DNA from: Lactobacillus sp. Sy-1
GTDB lineage: Bacteria > Bacillota > Bacilli > Lactobacillales > Lactobacillaceae
DNA: 64,000 bases
Direction: 5' to 3'
Assembly (NCBI RefSeq): GCF_019303535.1
Contig: NZ_JACCIU010000001.1
Span: 992,001 to 1,056,000, forward strand
Part shown: piece after piece, positions 53,404 through 63,178 of the stretch
How the letters are laid out: every line of letters starts with the position of its first letter
How positions within the stretch are numbered: position 1 is the first letter of the stretch
Position numbers and translations under genes: made by a program
Notes under the pieces: model-generated
What the model saw: only the letters and a program-made list of their open reading frames with translations
The model's database searches: none
Told to the model about the DNA's origin: nothing

Positions 53404-54144
53404 CTATTTAATTTTAAATATGGGAATTTCAGGGCCGTCATCGTCATCACCACTAGGTGGTTGGGGATTACGTTTCCCCTGGTAGCGATTGAGCTCTTTT
53501 TCAACGTCGGCAGCCGTTTTCACGTGGCGTTTTTCCCAGTTGATCAAAATGCGGTCAATGTATTTTAAATTATAAACCTGATTCAACACCGCTTCTCGCA
53601 GGGCTAACTCAATTAGTTCCGGAGAATAATGACTTTGGTCCAGCCAGCCGCTAATGGTTTCCAATTCAATTGGTGATAGCTCCCGGCCAAACTCTCGTTC
53701 GATACTTGCGTAAACGTGAGCTCGGTTATTAACGGTCATGCTATTCGTTCCGTGACTTTGATCATCGGACTGACTACTATCCGTAACGGGTTGATAAACA
53801 TCGTTCTCGGTACTTAATTCGGCCAATTTAGCGTACATTAGATCGAAGTTATACTGGTCGAAGTCCTTGCCGTTTTGATCCTGACCAGTTTTAATCGTCA
53901 TTAGCTTTTTTTGAATCAGATTATGCAAAATTTGGTAAATTTCATTCGCAGCAATGTTAGTGGCCGCACTAATCTGTTCAATATCTGGGGCGTTAATTCC
54001 GCGATCAAAGAACCGCTTAAACTGCAGGTAGAGGACTAGTTCATCTGAATTCAAGCCGATTTTGGCGTAGTTATCAAGCAGATAGTTAGCAATCGTTGTC
54101 TGACCACCGTTAATCAACCGTTGGGCAAATTTATCAATGGACAT
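53404..54144 (-). CDS. dnaD: DnaD-domain replication initiation protein
   Basis: Primosomal protein acting with DnaB and DnaI in helicase loading, 246 residues. An N-terminal winged-helix domain (residues 1-100) precedes the DnaD domain (about 130-215, FGRELSPIELETISGWLDQ and LIELALREAVLNQVYNLKYIDRILINWE). The tail is short, basic and then acidic. It follows asnS as in Bacillus, but the nth gene that commonly comes next is absent; pbp1a converges directly. Confidence 0.92.
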   Translation of the reverse strand: MSIDKFAQRLINGGQTTIANYLLDNYAKIGLNSDELVLYLQFKRFFDRGINAPDIEQISAATNIAANEIYQILHNLIQKKLMTIKTGQDQNGKDFDQYNFDLMYAKLAELSTENDVYQPVTDSSQSDDQSHGTNSMTVNNRAHVYASIEREFGRELSPIELETISGWLDQSHYSPELIELALREAVLNQVYNLKYIDRILINWEKRHVKTAADVEKELNRYQGKRNPQPPSGDDDDGPEIPIFKIK

Positions 54145-54170
54145 TTAATCCCTCCTCGTTAAATTGAATT

Positions 54171-54203
54171 AAAAAAGTAGCCTCACTTAGTGGCTACTTT
54201 TTT
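54171..54203 (-). terminator. Terminator after asnS
   Basis: AAAAAAGTAGCC (54171-54182) pairs with GGCTACTTTTTTT (54191-54203) around a nine-base loop; the reverse strand reads into six T. It separates asnS from dnaD, whose read-through may be partial. Confidence 0.8.
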
Positions 54204-54208
54204 TATGA

Positions 54209-55504
54209 TTATGGGTGAAGCCGGTTCAATAATCTTGGGAATGGAATCGTTTCACGAACGTGGTCTTCAAGGGTCAACCAAGTTAGAATCCGTTCGAGTC
54301 CTAACCCAAATCCAGAATGGGGAACACTTCCGTACTTTCTTAAGTCGAGGTACCATGAGTATTCCTTTGGATCTAATCCCGCAGCCTTGATTTTTTCAAG
54401 CAGGTAATTATAATCGGTCGCTCTTTCAGAACCACCAATGATTTCACCATAACCTTCGGGCGCTAATAAGTCCGCACAGATTACCACGTCATCCCGAGTT
54501 GGATGGGGCTTCATGTAAAATGGTTTCAATGCCTTAGGATAGTTTAGTACAAATACTGGTTGATCGAAGTGATCAGCAAGGTAGGTTTCTTCTGGCGAAC
54601 CAAAGTCAGCCCCCCACTTGATATCAAAGTCAGCCTTTTGCAATAGTTCAATTGCTTCATCGTAACTAATCCGTGGGTATGGAACCTTCGTGTAACGCTT
54701 TAGAGTTTCAACGTCACGATCCAAGATTGACAGTTCGTATTGACAATGATCCAGAACGCTTTGCACTAAGTAAGCAATGTAACGTTCTTGGATGTCTAGA
54801 CTTTCCTCTTGATGCATAAATGCCATTTCTGGTTCAATCATCCAAAATTCAGTTAAGTGCCGTCTCGTCTTGGACTTTTCAGCCCGGAAAGTAGGTCCGA
54901 ATGAGTAAACCTTACCAAAGGCTTCGGCACCGGCTTCTTCGTATAATTGACCACTTTGGGAAAGATATGCGTTCGTATCAAAGTAGTCGATATGGAATAG
55001 CTCAGTGGTCCCTTCAGGTGCGCTCCCGGTCAAAATGGGGGCGTCGAACTTAACGAACCCTTCCTTTCCGAAGAATTCGTAGGTTGCTCTGATTACCTCA
55101 TCCCGAATTCTTAGGACCGCAAATGGACGCTTAGAACGTAACCAAAGGTGTCTGTGGTCAAGCAAAAACTCAATTCCGTGTTCCTTAGGAGTAATCGGGT
55201 AATCTTCAGTTTCTGAAATCACTTGAATATCTTCAATTTCCATTTCATAGCCGAACTTGGAACGTTCATCCTTATGGATAATTCCAATTACGTACATGCT
55301 AGTTTCTTGGCGTAATTTTTTAGCCTCTTCAAATAGTTCTTCTGAGACGTTCTTTTTCAAAACGACCCCTTGGAAAAATGCGGTTCCATCCCGCAATTGC
55401 AAGAATGCAATCTTCCCACTAGAACGTTTATTGGTTAGCCAAACCCCAATTTTAACCTTTTCATCGACATGCTTTTTCGCATCGATAATATTAATTTGTT
55501 GCAT
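54209..55504 (-). CDS. asnS: Asparaginyl-tRNA synthetase
   Basis: Class IIb synthetase charging tRNA-Asn, 431 residues. N-terminal OB anticodon-binding domain (residues 1-100, [24 protein letters not shown]) and catalytic core with class II motif 2 ([24 protein letters not shown]) and motif 3 ([14 protein letters not shown]). Asn rather than Asp specificity follows from its length, its match to AsnS and its neighbours dnaD and dinG. The gene has no T-box. Start ATG 55504 after GGGGGAG. Confidence 0.95.
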   Translation of the reverse strand: MQQINIIDAKKHVDEKVKIGVWLTNKRSSGKIAFLQLRDGTAFFQGVVLKKNVSEELFEEAKKLRQETSMYVIGIIHKDERSKFGYEMEIEDIQVISETEDYPITPKEHGIEFLLDHRHLWLRSKRPFAVLRIRDEVIRATYEFFGKEGFVKFDAPILTGSAPEGTTELFHIDYFDTNAYLSQSGQLYEEAGAEAFGKVYSFGPTFRAEKSKTRRHLTEFWMIEPEMAFMHQEESLDIQERYIAYLVQSVLDHCQYELSILDRDVETLKRYTKVPYPRISYDEAIELLQKADFDIKWGADFGSPEETYLADHFDQPVFVLNYPKALKPFYMKPHPTRDDVVICADLLAPEGYGEIIGGSERATDYNYLLEKIKAAGLDPKEYSWYLDLRKYGSVPHSGFGLGLERILTWLTLEDHVRETIPFPRLLNRLHP

Positions 55505-55536
55505 TTGAAACTCCCCCGTCTTTATTAGTTAATATC

Positions 55537-56040
55537 CTATACGTTCGTAATCGTTTGAATTACCTTTCCATTACTATAATTCAAAGTGTAGTAGCATAGT
55601 TTATCAGATTGGTTTAGATAACTAACAATCCATACCGGCTGATTATTAAATAGTGATGGTGCTGCATTCAGGATCTTCTTAGGATTCCCTGCGGACTTGA
55701 CCCGGTTAATAGCGTCCGCTTGAGCAATGCCTTGATTAGCCTTTAAAACGGTCGTCTTCCCGTCATCCTTACTAATAATAACATAAAGGCTAGCATTGCG
55801 GTTGTTGGTTCCTTGAACTGTGTAATAAGTCCGATTCAATTCGGACGTGTAGAACTTATCAACCCTTTGAATTCCAGCAGTCTTTTCAGCAAGTGCGATT
55901 GACTGACTCTTAGCCCGGCTCAGTGGTCGCTGAGCCCGAAATAGTAGAATACAAAGAATCACAAGTAGTAGGGCCAACACCCCCAGGCTAATCTTTCTAA
56001 CCTTCCGGCGATGCTGGTGTCGTAACAATTCTCTTTGCAT
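55537..56040 (-). CDS. ypmB: YpmB-like membrane-anchored protein (DUF5590)
   Basis: A 167-residue protein with a basic N-terminus, one transmembrane helix (ISLGVLALLLVILCILLF) and an extracytoplasmic region resembling two PepSY-like repeats (about 45-165), the YpmB/DUF5590 pattern. Function unknown. It lies between dinG and asnS, the position YpmB has in Bacillus, although the usual aspB gene between ypmB and asnS is missing. Confidence 0.85.
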   Translation of the reverse strand: MQRELLRHQHRRKVRKISLGVLALLLVILCILLFRAQRPLSRAKSQSIALAEKTAGIQRVDKFYTSELNRTYYTVQGTNNRNASLYVIISKDDGKTTVLKANQGIAQADAINRVKSAGNPKKILNAAPSLFNNQPVWIVSYLNQSDKLCYYTLNYSNGKVIQTITNV

Positions 56041-56104
56041 GGCGAACTTCCTTTTTCCGTTTACATTAACAATAACATTATATCAAATCCAAAATAAAAT
56101 TGAT

Positions 56105-58894
56105 TTATTTTTTAACAAAATTTTTAAAGAAATTAGCCATCGCAAATAGCAACCGGCGGCTCCTGAGCGATTGAAAGTCAAATTGGGTTGCTAAGCTATT
56201 CAAAATAACCTTGCCGAACGGGCGATTCACAATCCGTGAATCTAGAATTGCTATGAACTGACCAGCAACGGGCAACGCTAATTCTTGGTTGAGCTTCAAA
56301 ATGGCGTTCGGCAAGATAAATTGATTGAACGGATCGTTATTTGCCTGTCCAATTTGATTTAATATAAAGCGGTTGCGTGCGGAATCAGCTTGAATCAACG
56401 GCAAATCCGCAATCATCACTGCATCAAATTGCTCAACCACCAAATGGCTGCTCTTGAGCGGTTCAATCGAACCTAATACCATTAACTGACCATCATTTAA
56501 TATATTTTTGATTAACTTTGCCTGATTGCCACTAATCGATTCCGCCATAATGTTGAAGCGTTCGTTAACGTGATGTTCAGTCAATGCAAAGTAAACCCGC
56601 CTTAAAAGTGATCCCGAATTGAACAACAGGTAGGTTTTCTTCGGGCCGTCACTTAGCAACTTTAAAATCAAATTCACATAGTAATCAACGGTTGGTCGAT
56701 CATAACTACCGGTCAACACTGGTGAATCATTAACTAACGTCAAGGGGTACTTAGGCTGTTGGTGCCCTAATTGAATCAACCGTTTATTGGGGCTCACCAT
56801 CCCCAACTTAGCAAACGTAAAGTCCGTGATTCGCCGATCAACGTTTAAGTTATCAACCAACAATACCGGTGGAAAATACTTATACAGCAATTCATCCAAA
56901 TCATTTTCAGGGGTCAAAAGTTCCTCCGTAAAAAAGGCATTGTTAACATCATGAACCTGATTAGCGTAGACTGTAATCAAGAGTTGGTCGCTATGTTCTT
57001 TCAGATGGTCCAAAAATTCGTGGTACTTTTTAATTTCACGGGTCATCTCTAACACCAGTGATTGAAAATGGTCAATCACCGATTGCTCAACTAGTGAATA
57101 ACCATGCTGGGGGCCCGCAATAATTCGGTTCGCATTTTCAAAGCAGGCCTTCCACGCCTTTTTAATACTAGTAAGTCGTTGGGTCTCAAAATTGTACTCA
57201 TCCCGTAGTTTGCCACTATCCAGGGTTCCATGAAGGTGGTTATCATTACTACTCATGAATTCTCGCCCTAAAAATCGGGTCGAAATTCGCTTTTGAATTG
57301 CCCCCAACGTATCGGTCATCGTGTTCAGATCACTACTAATGTGCTTTAGCGACCTCTTAAAATCCTTTTGATTGCCAACGATGTCAGTTACGCTTAGCGT
57401 ATGGGTGGTTTTGATTGTTCCCTGAATTTTTCTGATTAAGACGTTAATGTGGTTCAAAGCAATCGTAATCTTATTTGCTTTTAAAAAACTGTTGTTCAAT
57501 TCCAAAGCGTTATCAATTACCAATAACGGCTTTTGATTCTGCTGACTAATCTGCTTAGCGTGGCGCAATAGGTAGTCGTGGGTAGTAATTAATAGGTTGG
57601 AGTATTTATTGTAATTTCTAGCTCGCCTTAAAAAGTCCACCCGGTAAAATGGTTGGCTAGGCCGAATGGATTTGATTCCCTGGTGGTTAATCTCATTTGC
57701 AAATGGTGAATCTTGAATCGATAGTAACTCGCTCAAATCCCCCGTTTGCGTGATCGTTAACCAGACCAATAACTGTGCCTTCATGAATTGAAACTGGGTT
57801 GATTGGTCCACGACCTTCAGCGTAACAAAGAAGCGGTTCAAGTCAATGTAGTTATTGGCTGACTTTAGAATCGAATAGCTGACTTCAAACGGTGCTAACT
57901 GCTTAATGACTGGAATGGTTTTATTTACGAAGTCCACTTCGCTTTCCTGACTTCCCAGACTGACAATGACCTTTTGATTTTGGTTATGGCTCAAGTACGT
58001 TAACGGTAATCCGTACCCGAATTTCTTTCCGATTCCTTTATTGGTCGCAATAAAGAGGTTATCGGGGGCTGCGCCCTGATAGTTATCGTAGATTAAGTTC
58101 ATTAACCGCACTTGTTCTGGAATGAATTTAATTTGGTGGTCAAACTCAGCTAGTTTTTGGTGATCATTAAACGGAAATGAATATTGGTGCTTATCCAATT
58201 GCTTATGGTGGCGGTTAAATCTTCTTAACACTAACCCGTGGTTAGACATTAAGTAACTGGGTAGAATCTTTTTTTGGTGGACTTGCGACTGATAAACAGC
58301 TTGAATTAATTGACTAGTGTTTAGCGGCAACTGGAGATTTAGGCCCATGATTGACTTAAGGGTCTGAAGTGGGAGGGTCTTAAGCATTTTAATCAACACT
58401 AAAAACAAGTGGGCAGTGGCAATTGCGTCACTGCTGGCGGCATGGGGATGATCGTGGACGATGTTAAAGTAGCTTGTCAAATCCCGGAGTCGATAGCTCG
58501 GCACCATTGGCAATAATAACTGGCTTAGTGTTACTGTATCTACCGCCTTGATTTGTAATTTAGCGTGCCCCACCCGTTCGAATTCACGGTTCAAAAACGG
58601 AAAGTCGAAGTTCACATTATGGGCAACAAAGACGGTCCCGGAAAGCAACTTATATATCTTATCAGCCAGTTGCGCAAACGTAGGGGCCGACTTAAGTTCA
58701 TCGTTCGTGATCCCAGTAAGCTTCGTAATCCTAGTGGGTACCTTGGTCTCGGAATTAACATCGGTCGAATATACCCGAATGATTTTATTATTTTGTACGA
58801 GGGTACAACTGAATTGGATAATTCGGTTGTCATCGTGGGTACTATTTCCGGTCGTTTCCAAGTCGACGACCGAAAAGACAGTATTAGAATTCAT
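56105..58894 (-). CDS. dinG: DinG-type protein: exonuclease domain with degenerate helicase
   Basis: A 929-residue homologue of the Gram-positive DnaQ-DinG fusion. The N-terminal DEDDh 3'-5' exonuclease looks complete: VVDLETTGN (Asp11, Glu13), HNVNFDFPFL (Asp97) and HAASSD (His151, Asp156). The superfamily 2 helicase part keeps the length and general pattern but not the motifs. The Walker A stretch reads NKGIGKK (285-291) instead of GTGKT/S, the DEAH box reads DNAL (461-464), and the QGxGRxIR box near the C-terminus reads QELALPVAG. ATP hydrolysis and unwinding are therefore unlikely. Start ATG 58894; a TTG at 58906 is possible. Confidence 0.85.
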   Translation of the reverse strand: MNSNTVFSVVDLETTGNSTHDDNRIIQFSCTLVQNNKIIRVYSTDVNSETKVPTRITKLTGITNDELKSAPTFAQLADKIYKLLSGTVFVAHNVNFDFPFLNREFERVGHAKLQIKAVDTVTLSQLLLPMVPSYRLRDLTSYFNIVHDHPHAASSDAIATAHLFLVLIKMLKTLPLQTLKSIMGLNLQLPLNTSQLIQAVYQSQVHQKKILPSYLMSNHGLVLRRFNRHHKQLDKHQYSFPFNDHQKLAEFDHQIKFIPEQVRLMNLIYDNYQGAAPDNLFIATNKGIGKKFGYGLPLTYLSHNQNQKVIVSLGSQESEVDFVNKTIPVIKQLAPFEVSYSILKSANNYIDLNRFFVTLKVVDQSTQFQFMKAQLLVWLTITQTGDLSELLSIQDSPFANEINHQGIKSIRPSQPFYRVDFLRRARNYNKYSNLLITTHDYLLRHAKQISQQNQKPLLVIDNALELNNSFLKANKITIALNHINVLIRKIQGTIKTTHTLSVTDIVGNQKDFKRSLKHISSDLNTMTDTLGAIQKRISTRFLGREFMSSNDNHLHGTLDSGKLRDEYNFETQRLTSIKKAWKACFENANRIIAGPQHGYSLVEQSVIDHFQSLVLEMTREIKKYHEFLDHLKEHSDQLLITVYANQVHDVNNAFFTEELLTPENDLDELLYKYFPPVLLVDNLNVDRRITDFTFAKLGMVSPNKRLIQLGHQQPKYPLTLVNDSPVLTGSYDRPTVDYYVNLILKLLSDGPKKTYLLFNSGSLLRRVYFALTEHHVNERFNIMAESISGNQAKLIKNILNDGQLMVLGSIEPLKSSHLVVEQFDAVMIADLPLIQADSARNRFILNQIGQANNDPFNQFILPNAILKLNQELALPVAGQFIAILDSRIVNRPFGKVILNSLATQFDFQSLRSRRLLFAMANFFKNFVKK

Positions 58895-59012
58895 CAAATT
58901 CACCAATCTTATTCGTTCAAATTTTAAACTAACATTATGATACTACATTTAAAAGATTAATTCTAAGTTTAAAGAACCAATTAATTATTAACTAACCTGC
59001 TTGTTTTTCATG

Positions 59013-59039
59013 TTGTTAGCAAATAAATTATGCTATTAT
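59013..59039 (+). promoter_or_regulatory. Promoter of the mevalonate operon
   Basis: TTGTTA (59013-59018), a 15-base spacer and TGC-TATTAT (-10 at 59034-59039). The -10 box overlaps the ATG at 59038, which argues for the later TTG start of mvk. Confidence 0.5.
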
Positions 59040-59070
59040 GAAGACTGATTTTAGAAAGCGAGCGATAACA

Positions 59071-59994
59071 TTGAAAAAAGAAGCGACCGGAAGTAGTCAT
59101 GCTAAGATTATTTTGATTGGTGAACACAGCGTGGTCTATGGCCACCCCGCAATTGCGTTCCCCATTGACAGCATTCCAATGACGGTAACTACTAAATCAA
59201 TTCACGATGGAATTCGAATTAATAGTGAATTTTATAAGGGGAGCTTGAAGGAAGCCCCCGTCAATTTATTAGGCATTAAGCGGCTGATTGAGGCCATCTG
59301 CAATCAATTTGCAAACCAACCAGCCCACTTCCAAATTAACTTTACCAGCGAAATTCCTTCTGAACGGGGGATGGGCTCATCCGCTGCGGTTTCAATTGCA
59401 CTGATCAAGAGTCTCTACAACTACTTTGATGCCCCCCTTACTAAACGCGAAATGTTTGAGTTGAGCGACATTGAAGAAACGATTACCCACGGTAACCCTA
59501 GTGGCATCGATACCGCAACCGTTAGTTCTGAGTCACCAGTGTGGTTCATTCATAAGCAAACCCCCGATTCAATTACAATGAACCTCAATGGCTACATGAT
59601 CATTGCCGATAGTGGCATTCGGGGGCAAACCGACGTTGCCGTCAACTCCGTTCGGCAAATGGTCAACCGGGATCAAAATGCGAAGGATGCCATCGTTAAC
59701 CTTGGCAAACTAACGGAACAAACTAAGGTCACCTTAGAACAAGATGACATTACCCACCTGGGCAGCCTCCTTAACCAAGCCCAACGTCAGCTAGACTATC
59801 TTGGCATCAACATCCCCCGGACTGAACATCTAATTCAAGTGGCTAACCAAAATGGTTCACTTGGCACTAAGATTACCGGGAGCGGACTGGGTGGTTGCAT
59901 CATCGCCCTAGCTGATGACCACGCTGCTGCCCTCAAGATTGCAAACGCCCTTTCAAATGCGGGCGCCGTTAACACCTGGATCGAAACTTTTTAG
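59071..59994 (+). CDS. mvk: Mevalonate kinase
   Basis: Phosphorylates mevalonate to 5-phosphomevalonate with ATP; GHMP kinase of about 307 residues. The motifs ASGSSHAKIILIGEHSVVYG-like N-terminus, the ATP loop ERGMGSSAAVSIAL and ITGSGLGGCIIAL are intact. The start is placed at TTG 59071, which gives MKKEATGSSHAK, the usual N-terminus; ATG 59038 overlaps the -10 box and has no ribosome site. First gene of the mevalonate operon, divergent from dinG. Confidence 0.94.
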   Translation: MKKEATGSSHAKIILIGEHSVVYGHPAIAFPIDSIPMTVTTKSIHDGIRINSEFYKGSLKEAPVNLLGIKRLIEAICNQFANQPAHFQINFTSEIPSERGMGSSAAVSIALIKSLYNYFDAPLTKREMFELSDIEETITHGNPSGIDTATVSSESPVWFIHKQTPDSITMNLNGYMIIADSGIRGQTDVAVNSVRQMVNRDQNAKDAIVNLGKLTEQTKVTLEQDDITHLGSLLNQAQRQLDYLGINIPRTEHLIQVANQNGSLGTKITGSGLGGCIIALADDHAAALKIANALSNAGAVNTWIETF

Positions 59995-60005
59995 GAGTGA
60001 ATTAC

Positions 60006-60989
60006 ATGTCTGATCAGCTTGTATGGGCGCGGGCTCATACTAACATCGCACTAGTTAAATACTGGGGGAAAGCGGACGCGAAACTAATCATCCCCCAAAA
60101 TAGCAGTCTCTCATTGACGCTAGACCATTTCTACACCGATACCGGAGTCCAATTTGACAGCCAACTATCCGCAGACCAACTCTTTATCGACGACGTATTA
60201 GCGCCCGTTGATGAAAAGGTCGCTAACTGTCTAGCGGTCGTCCGTCAATTAGCCGGAATCAAAACCCACGCATTGATTCGCTCCTACAACCACGTTCCCA
60301 ACGCCGCTGGATTAGCATCATCGGCATCGGCGTTTGCCGCGCTGGCGACGGCCGCTTGTAAAGCGGCTGGGTTAACGCTATCCAAAGCCGAGTTATCAAT
60401 GGTTGCCAGACGAGGGTCTGGTTCTGCAACCCGCTCCATCTTCGGTGGATTCGTGGAATGGCATGCTGGTGATTCAGACACAACCTCATTTGCCCAGCCA
60501 ATTGAAGATCCCGTGCAAATGGATATTAAAATGATTACCGTGGTTTTGAATCGGCACCCCAAAAAAATTAGCAGTCGCATGGGGATGCAGTCATCCGTAA
60601 ATACATCCCCCTACTATGCAGCCTGGAAGCAACAAGCCGCTAAGGACCTCGTGAATATTAAGGCGGCCATTTTACAAGCTAATTTCAATATGGTCGGACA
60701 TATCGCAGAAACCAATGCGATGCGCATGCACGCCCTAACGCTTAGTGCTGATCCAAGCTTTACCTATTTTAATGCGGATAGCTTGGAAGCCATGCATATC
60801 GTCAAATCCTTACGGGAAAACGGCACTAACTGTTATTTCACCATGGATGCCGGCCCCAACGTCAAAATCATCTGTCAATCTAAGGATGAAGCTACCATCA
60901 TCAACGCCTTGTATCGCCACTTTACTGAAGATAAAATTGTCGTATGTAAACCGGGGCCAGGTGTTACAATTATTAAAGACCCCAGATAA
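60006..60989 (+). CDS. mvaD: Diphosphomevalonate decarboxylase
   Basis: ATP-dependent decarboxylation of mevalonate diphosphate to isopentenyl diphosphate; about 327 residues. NIALVKYWGKAD at the N-terminus, PNAAGLASSASAFAALA for ATP and RRGSGSATRSIFGGFVEW are hallmarks. ATG 60006 follows TTAGGAGTGA; GTG 59997 lies in that site. It follows mvk by 11 bases. Confidence 0.95.
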   Translation: MSDQLVWARAHTNIALVKYWGKADAKLIIPQNSSLSLTLDHFYTDTGVQFDSQLSADQLFIDDVLAPVDEKVANCLAVVRQLAGIKTHALIRSYNHVPNAAGLASSASAFAALATAACKAAGLTLSKAELSMVARRGSGSATRSIFGGFVEWHAGDSDTTSFAQPIEDPVQMDIKMITVVLNRHPKKISSRMGMQSSVNTSPYYAAWKQQAAKDLVNIKAAILQANFNMVGHIAETNAMRMHALTLSADPSFTYFNADSLEAMHIVKSLRENGTNCYFTMDAGPNVKIICQSKDEATIINALYRHFTEDKIVVCKPGPGVTIIKDPR

Positions 60990-61006
60990 AGAAGGGAAAT
61001 GATTTT

Positions 61007-62113
61007 TTGATAACCGTTAAAGCTCCTGGAAAACTTTATATTGCCGGTGAATACGCCGTTGTCGAACCTGGGCACCCTGCAATCTTAATTGCGGTCGATC
61101 AATTTATTCAAGTCCAAGCTCACCTTCAGTCCCACTTTAGCTCCGCTTGGTCAGACCAAAGCCCCGCAGGTGAACTGGAGTGGCACCATAATGGGAACCA
61201 AGTGGAATTTAGTCCATTTGACCGCCGGTTCAGCTACGTTGCCTCAGCAATTCAAACCACTGAGGAATACCTTCGGGCCCAAGCGGTGCCAATTAGGAAT
61301 TACCACTTAAAGATCACCAGTGAACTAGATAGTGATAACGGTCAAAAATACGGATTAGGTTCTTCAGCAGCCGTGACGGTGGCAGTGGTCAAAGCCATCT
61401 GCAAGGTCGTTGGATACCATGTGGATTTAATCACCATTTTTAAACTCGCTGCCATCGCTCACCTATCCGTTCAGGGAAACGGCTCCCTCGGTGACGTCGC
61501 CGCTAGTGTTTACCAAGGATGGATTGCCTACCAATCATTTGACCGTAAGTGGCTCTTAAATCACCTTGCCCACCACACAATCGCCGATACGGTAGCGATT
61601 GAATGGCCCCACTTAAAAATTGAGGCCCTTAACCCCCCCGCTGAATTACAAGTATTGATCGGCTGGACGGGGCGGCCGGCTTCAACCGCCCATTTAGTTG
61701 GTAAGGTGGCTAATAAACGGGTTGACGAATCAACGTTTTATAACCACTTTTTGACCGCTAGTAATGAATGCGTTAATAAAATGATTCAGGCCTTTAGAAA
61801 CCACGACCTGCAATCGATTCAAGAACAAATTCATCATAACCGCCAATTATTGGTTGCCCTCGCTAACCACACTAACGTAAATATCGAGACCCCCCAGCTA
61901 AAACAAATGTGTGACATTGTTAATCAGCTAGGTGGAGCCGCTAAGTCTTCCGGAGCTGGTGGTGGTGATTGTGGAATTGCGATTGTTAACCATCAAACGG
62001 ACCTAAAGCAAATTATTGCCCGGTGGCACCAATTTGCCATTGATAAATTACCACTACGGGTGAGTTACAACCAACAGGAGGAATCCCATGATCAGCCGTC
62101 ATTCACATCGTAA
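61007..62113 (+). CDS. mvaK2: Phosphomevalonate kinase
   Basis: Converts phosphomevalonate to mevalonate diphosphate; GHMP kinase of 368 residues. N-terminal VKAPGKLYIAGEYAVVEPGHPAI, ATP loop KYGLGSSAAVTVAVV and the C-terminal SSGAGGGDCGIAI are typical. It begins with TTG at 61007, nine bases after GAAGGGA. Its last 26 bases overlap fni. Confidence 0.95.
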   Translation: MITVKAPGKLYIAGEYAVVEPGHPAILIAVDQFIQVQAHLQSHFSSAWSDQSPAGELEWHHNGNQVEFSPFDRRFSYVASAIQTTEEYLRAQAVPIRNYHLKITSELDSDNGQKYGLGSSAAVTVAVVKAICKVVGYHVDLITIFKLAAIAHLSVQGNGSLGDVAASVYQGWIAYQSFDRKWLLNHLAHHTIADTVAIEWPHLKIEALNPPAELQVLIGWTGRPASTAHLVGKVANKRVDESTFYNHFLTASNECVNKMIQAFRNHDLQSIQEQIHHNRQLLVALANHTNVNIETPQLKQMCDIVNQLGGAAKSSGAGGGDCGIAIVNHQTDLKQIIARWHQFAIDKLPLRVSYNQQEESHDQPSFTS

Positions 62114-63134
62114 GAACGAACACGTTTCGCTGGCGGAAAAATTCTTCCAGTCAACCGCAACCGCGGGCTTTGATCAAGTTCGCTTCATCCATCACGGACT
62201 ACCGGAAATTAGTGCCCATCAAGTAGTGACTAATTCCACCCTCTTCAATGGACACATTAAAATGCAGTGGCCCTTTTACATCGAAGCAATGACCGGTGGG
62301 AGCCCCGAAACGGGAAAGCTAAACCAACAACTAGCAATGATTGCCGAACAAACCGGCCTTGCGATGGCTAGTGGCTCGGCTAGCGTTGCCTTAAAGGATC
62401 CAACGACCCAGAAGAGTTTTACCGTCATTAGGGACCACCTTAAATCTGGCAACGTGTTTGCAAACATTGGCGCTGGTCACCCCCTCGCGGATGCGGAAGA
62501 AGTGATTCAACTCTTGGACGCAGACGCCCTAGAAGTCCACATTAACGTTGCCCAAGAAATGATTATGCCTGAAGGCGACCGGGACTTTAACTGGCAAACA
62601 GACTTAAGGTCCATTGTCAACCACGCTTCTAAGCCGGTCATCATAAAGGAAGTCGGCTTTGGAATGGATCAAAAAACGATTCAAACCCTAGTTGAACAAG
62701 TTGGGGCCCAGGCCATCAACATCAGTGGTCGTGGCGGCACTAACTTTGCGTTAATTGAAAACTTCCGGCGAAAGCATAAGGATTTAGATTACCTGGCAGC
62801 ATGGGGCCAAACGACCGTTGAGTCGTTATTGGAAGCCCAGACCCTTAAAAAGCAAGTTAGCATCATTGCCTCCGGTGGCATTCGGACCCCGCTAGACATT
62901 ACCAAGGCCATCGCCCTGGGTGCCGATGCCGTTGGGGTTGCTGGGACGATTTTGAACCAGTTAATTAAACACGGTCCAGAACAGACGGTGGAAATGATTC
63001 AGGATTGGCAAACTGGCATTGTTACGATCATGACGATGCTGGGGTGTCGCAACATTGCTGAGCTTCAATCGGAACGGTTGCTGCTTTCAAGTGACTTAAT
63101 GAACTACATCCACCAAAGAAACATTAAATATTAA
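62088..63134 (+). CDS. fni: Isopentenyl-diphosphate isomerase, type 2
   Basis: FMN- and NADPH-dependent interconversion of isopentenyl and dimethylallyl diphosphate; 348 residues. HRKNEHVSLAEKFF at the N-terminus, EAMTGGSPETGKLN, the NISGRGGTNFA phosphate loop and ASGGIRTPLDITKAIALGADAVG near the end fit the type 2 family. GGAGGA precedes ATG 62088 within mvaK2. Together with the three kinases and decarboxylase this completes the lower mevalonate pathway. Confidence 0.95.
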   Translation: MISRHSHRKNEHVSLAEKFFQSTATAGFDQVRFIHHGLPEISAHQVVTNSTLFNGHIKMQWPFYIEAMTGGSPETGKLNQQLAMIAEQTGLAMASGSASVALKDPTTQKSFTVIRDHLKSGNVFANIGAGHPLADAEEVIQLLDADALEVHINVAQEMIMPEGDRDFNWQTDLRSIVNHASKPVIIKEVGFGMDQKTIQTLVEQVGAQAINISGRGGTNFALIENFRRKHKDLDYLAAWGQTTVESLLEAQTLKKQVSIIASGGIRTPLDITKAIALGADAVGVAGTILNQLIKHGPEQTVEMIQDWQTGIVTIMTMLGCRNIAELQSERLLLSSDLMNYIHQRNIKY

Positions 63135-63178
63135 AAAATGGCTCCATCATTTCATTTGAAGTGATGAAGCCATTTTTT
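63133..63178. terminator. Bidirectional terminator between fni and the methyltransferase
   Basis: AAAAAATGGCT and AGCCATTTTTT form the outer stem with an inner ATCA/TGAT part; it overlaps the fni stop region and serves both converging genes. Confidence 0.8.
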
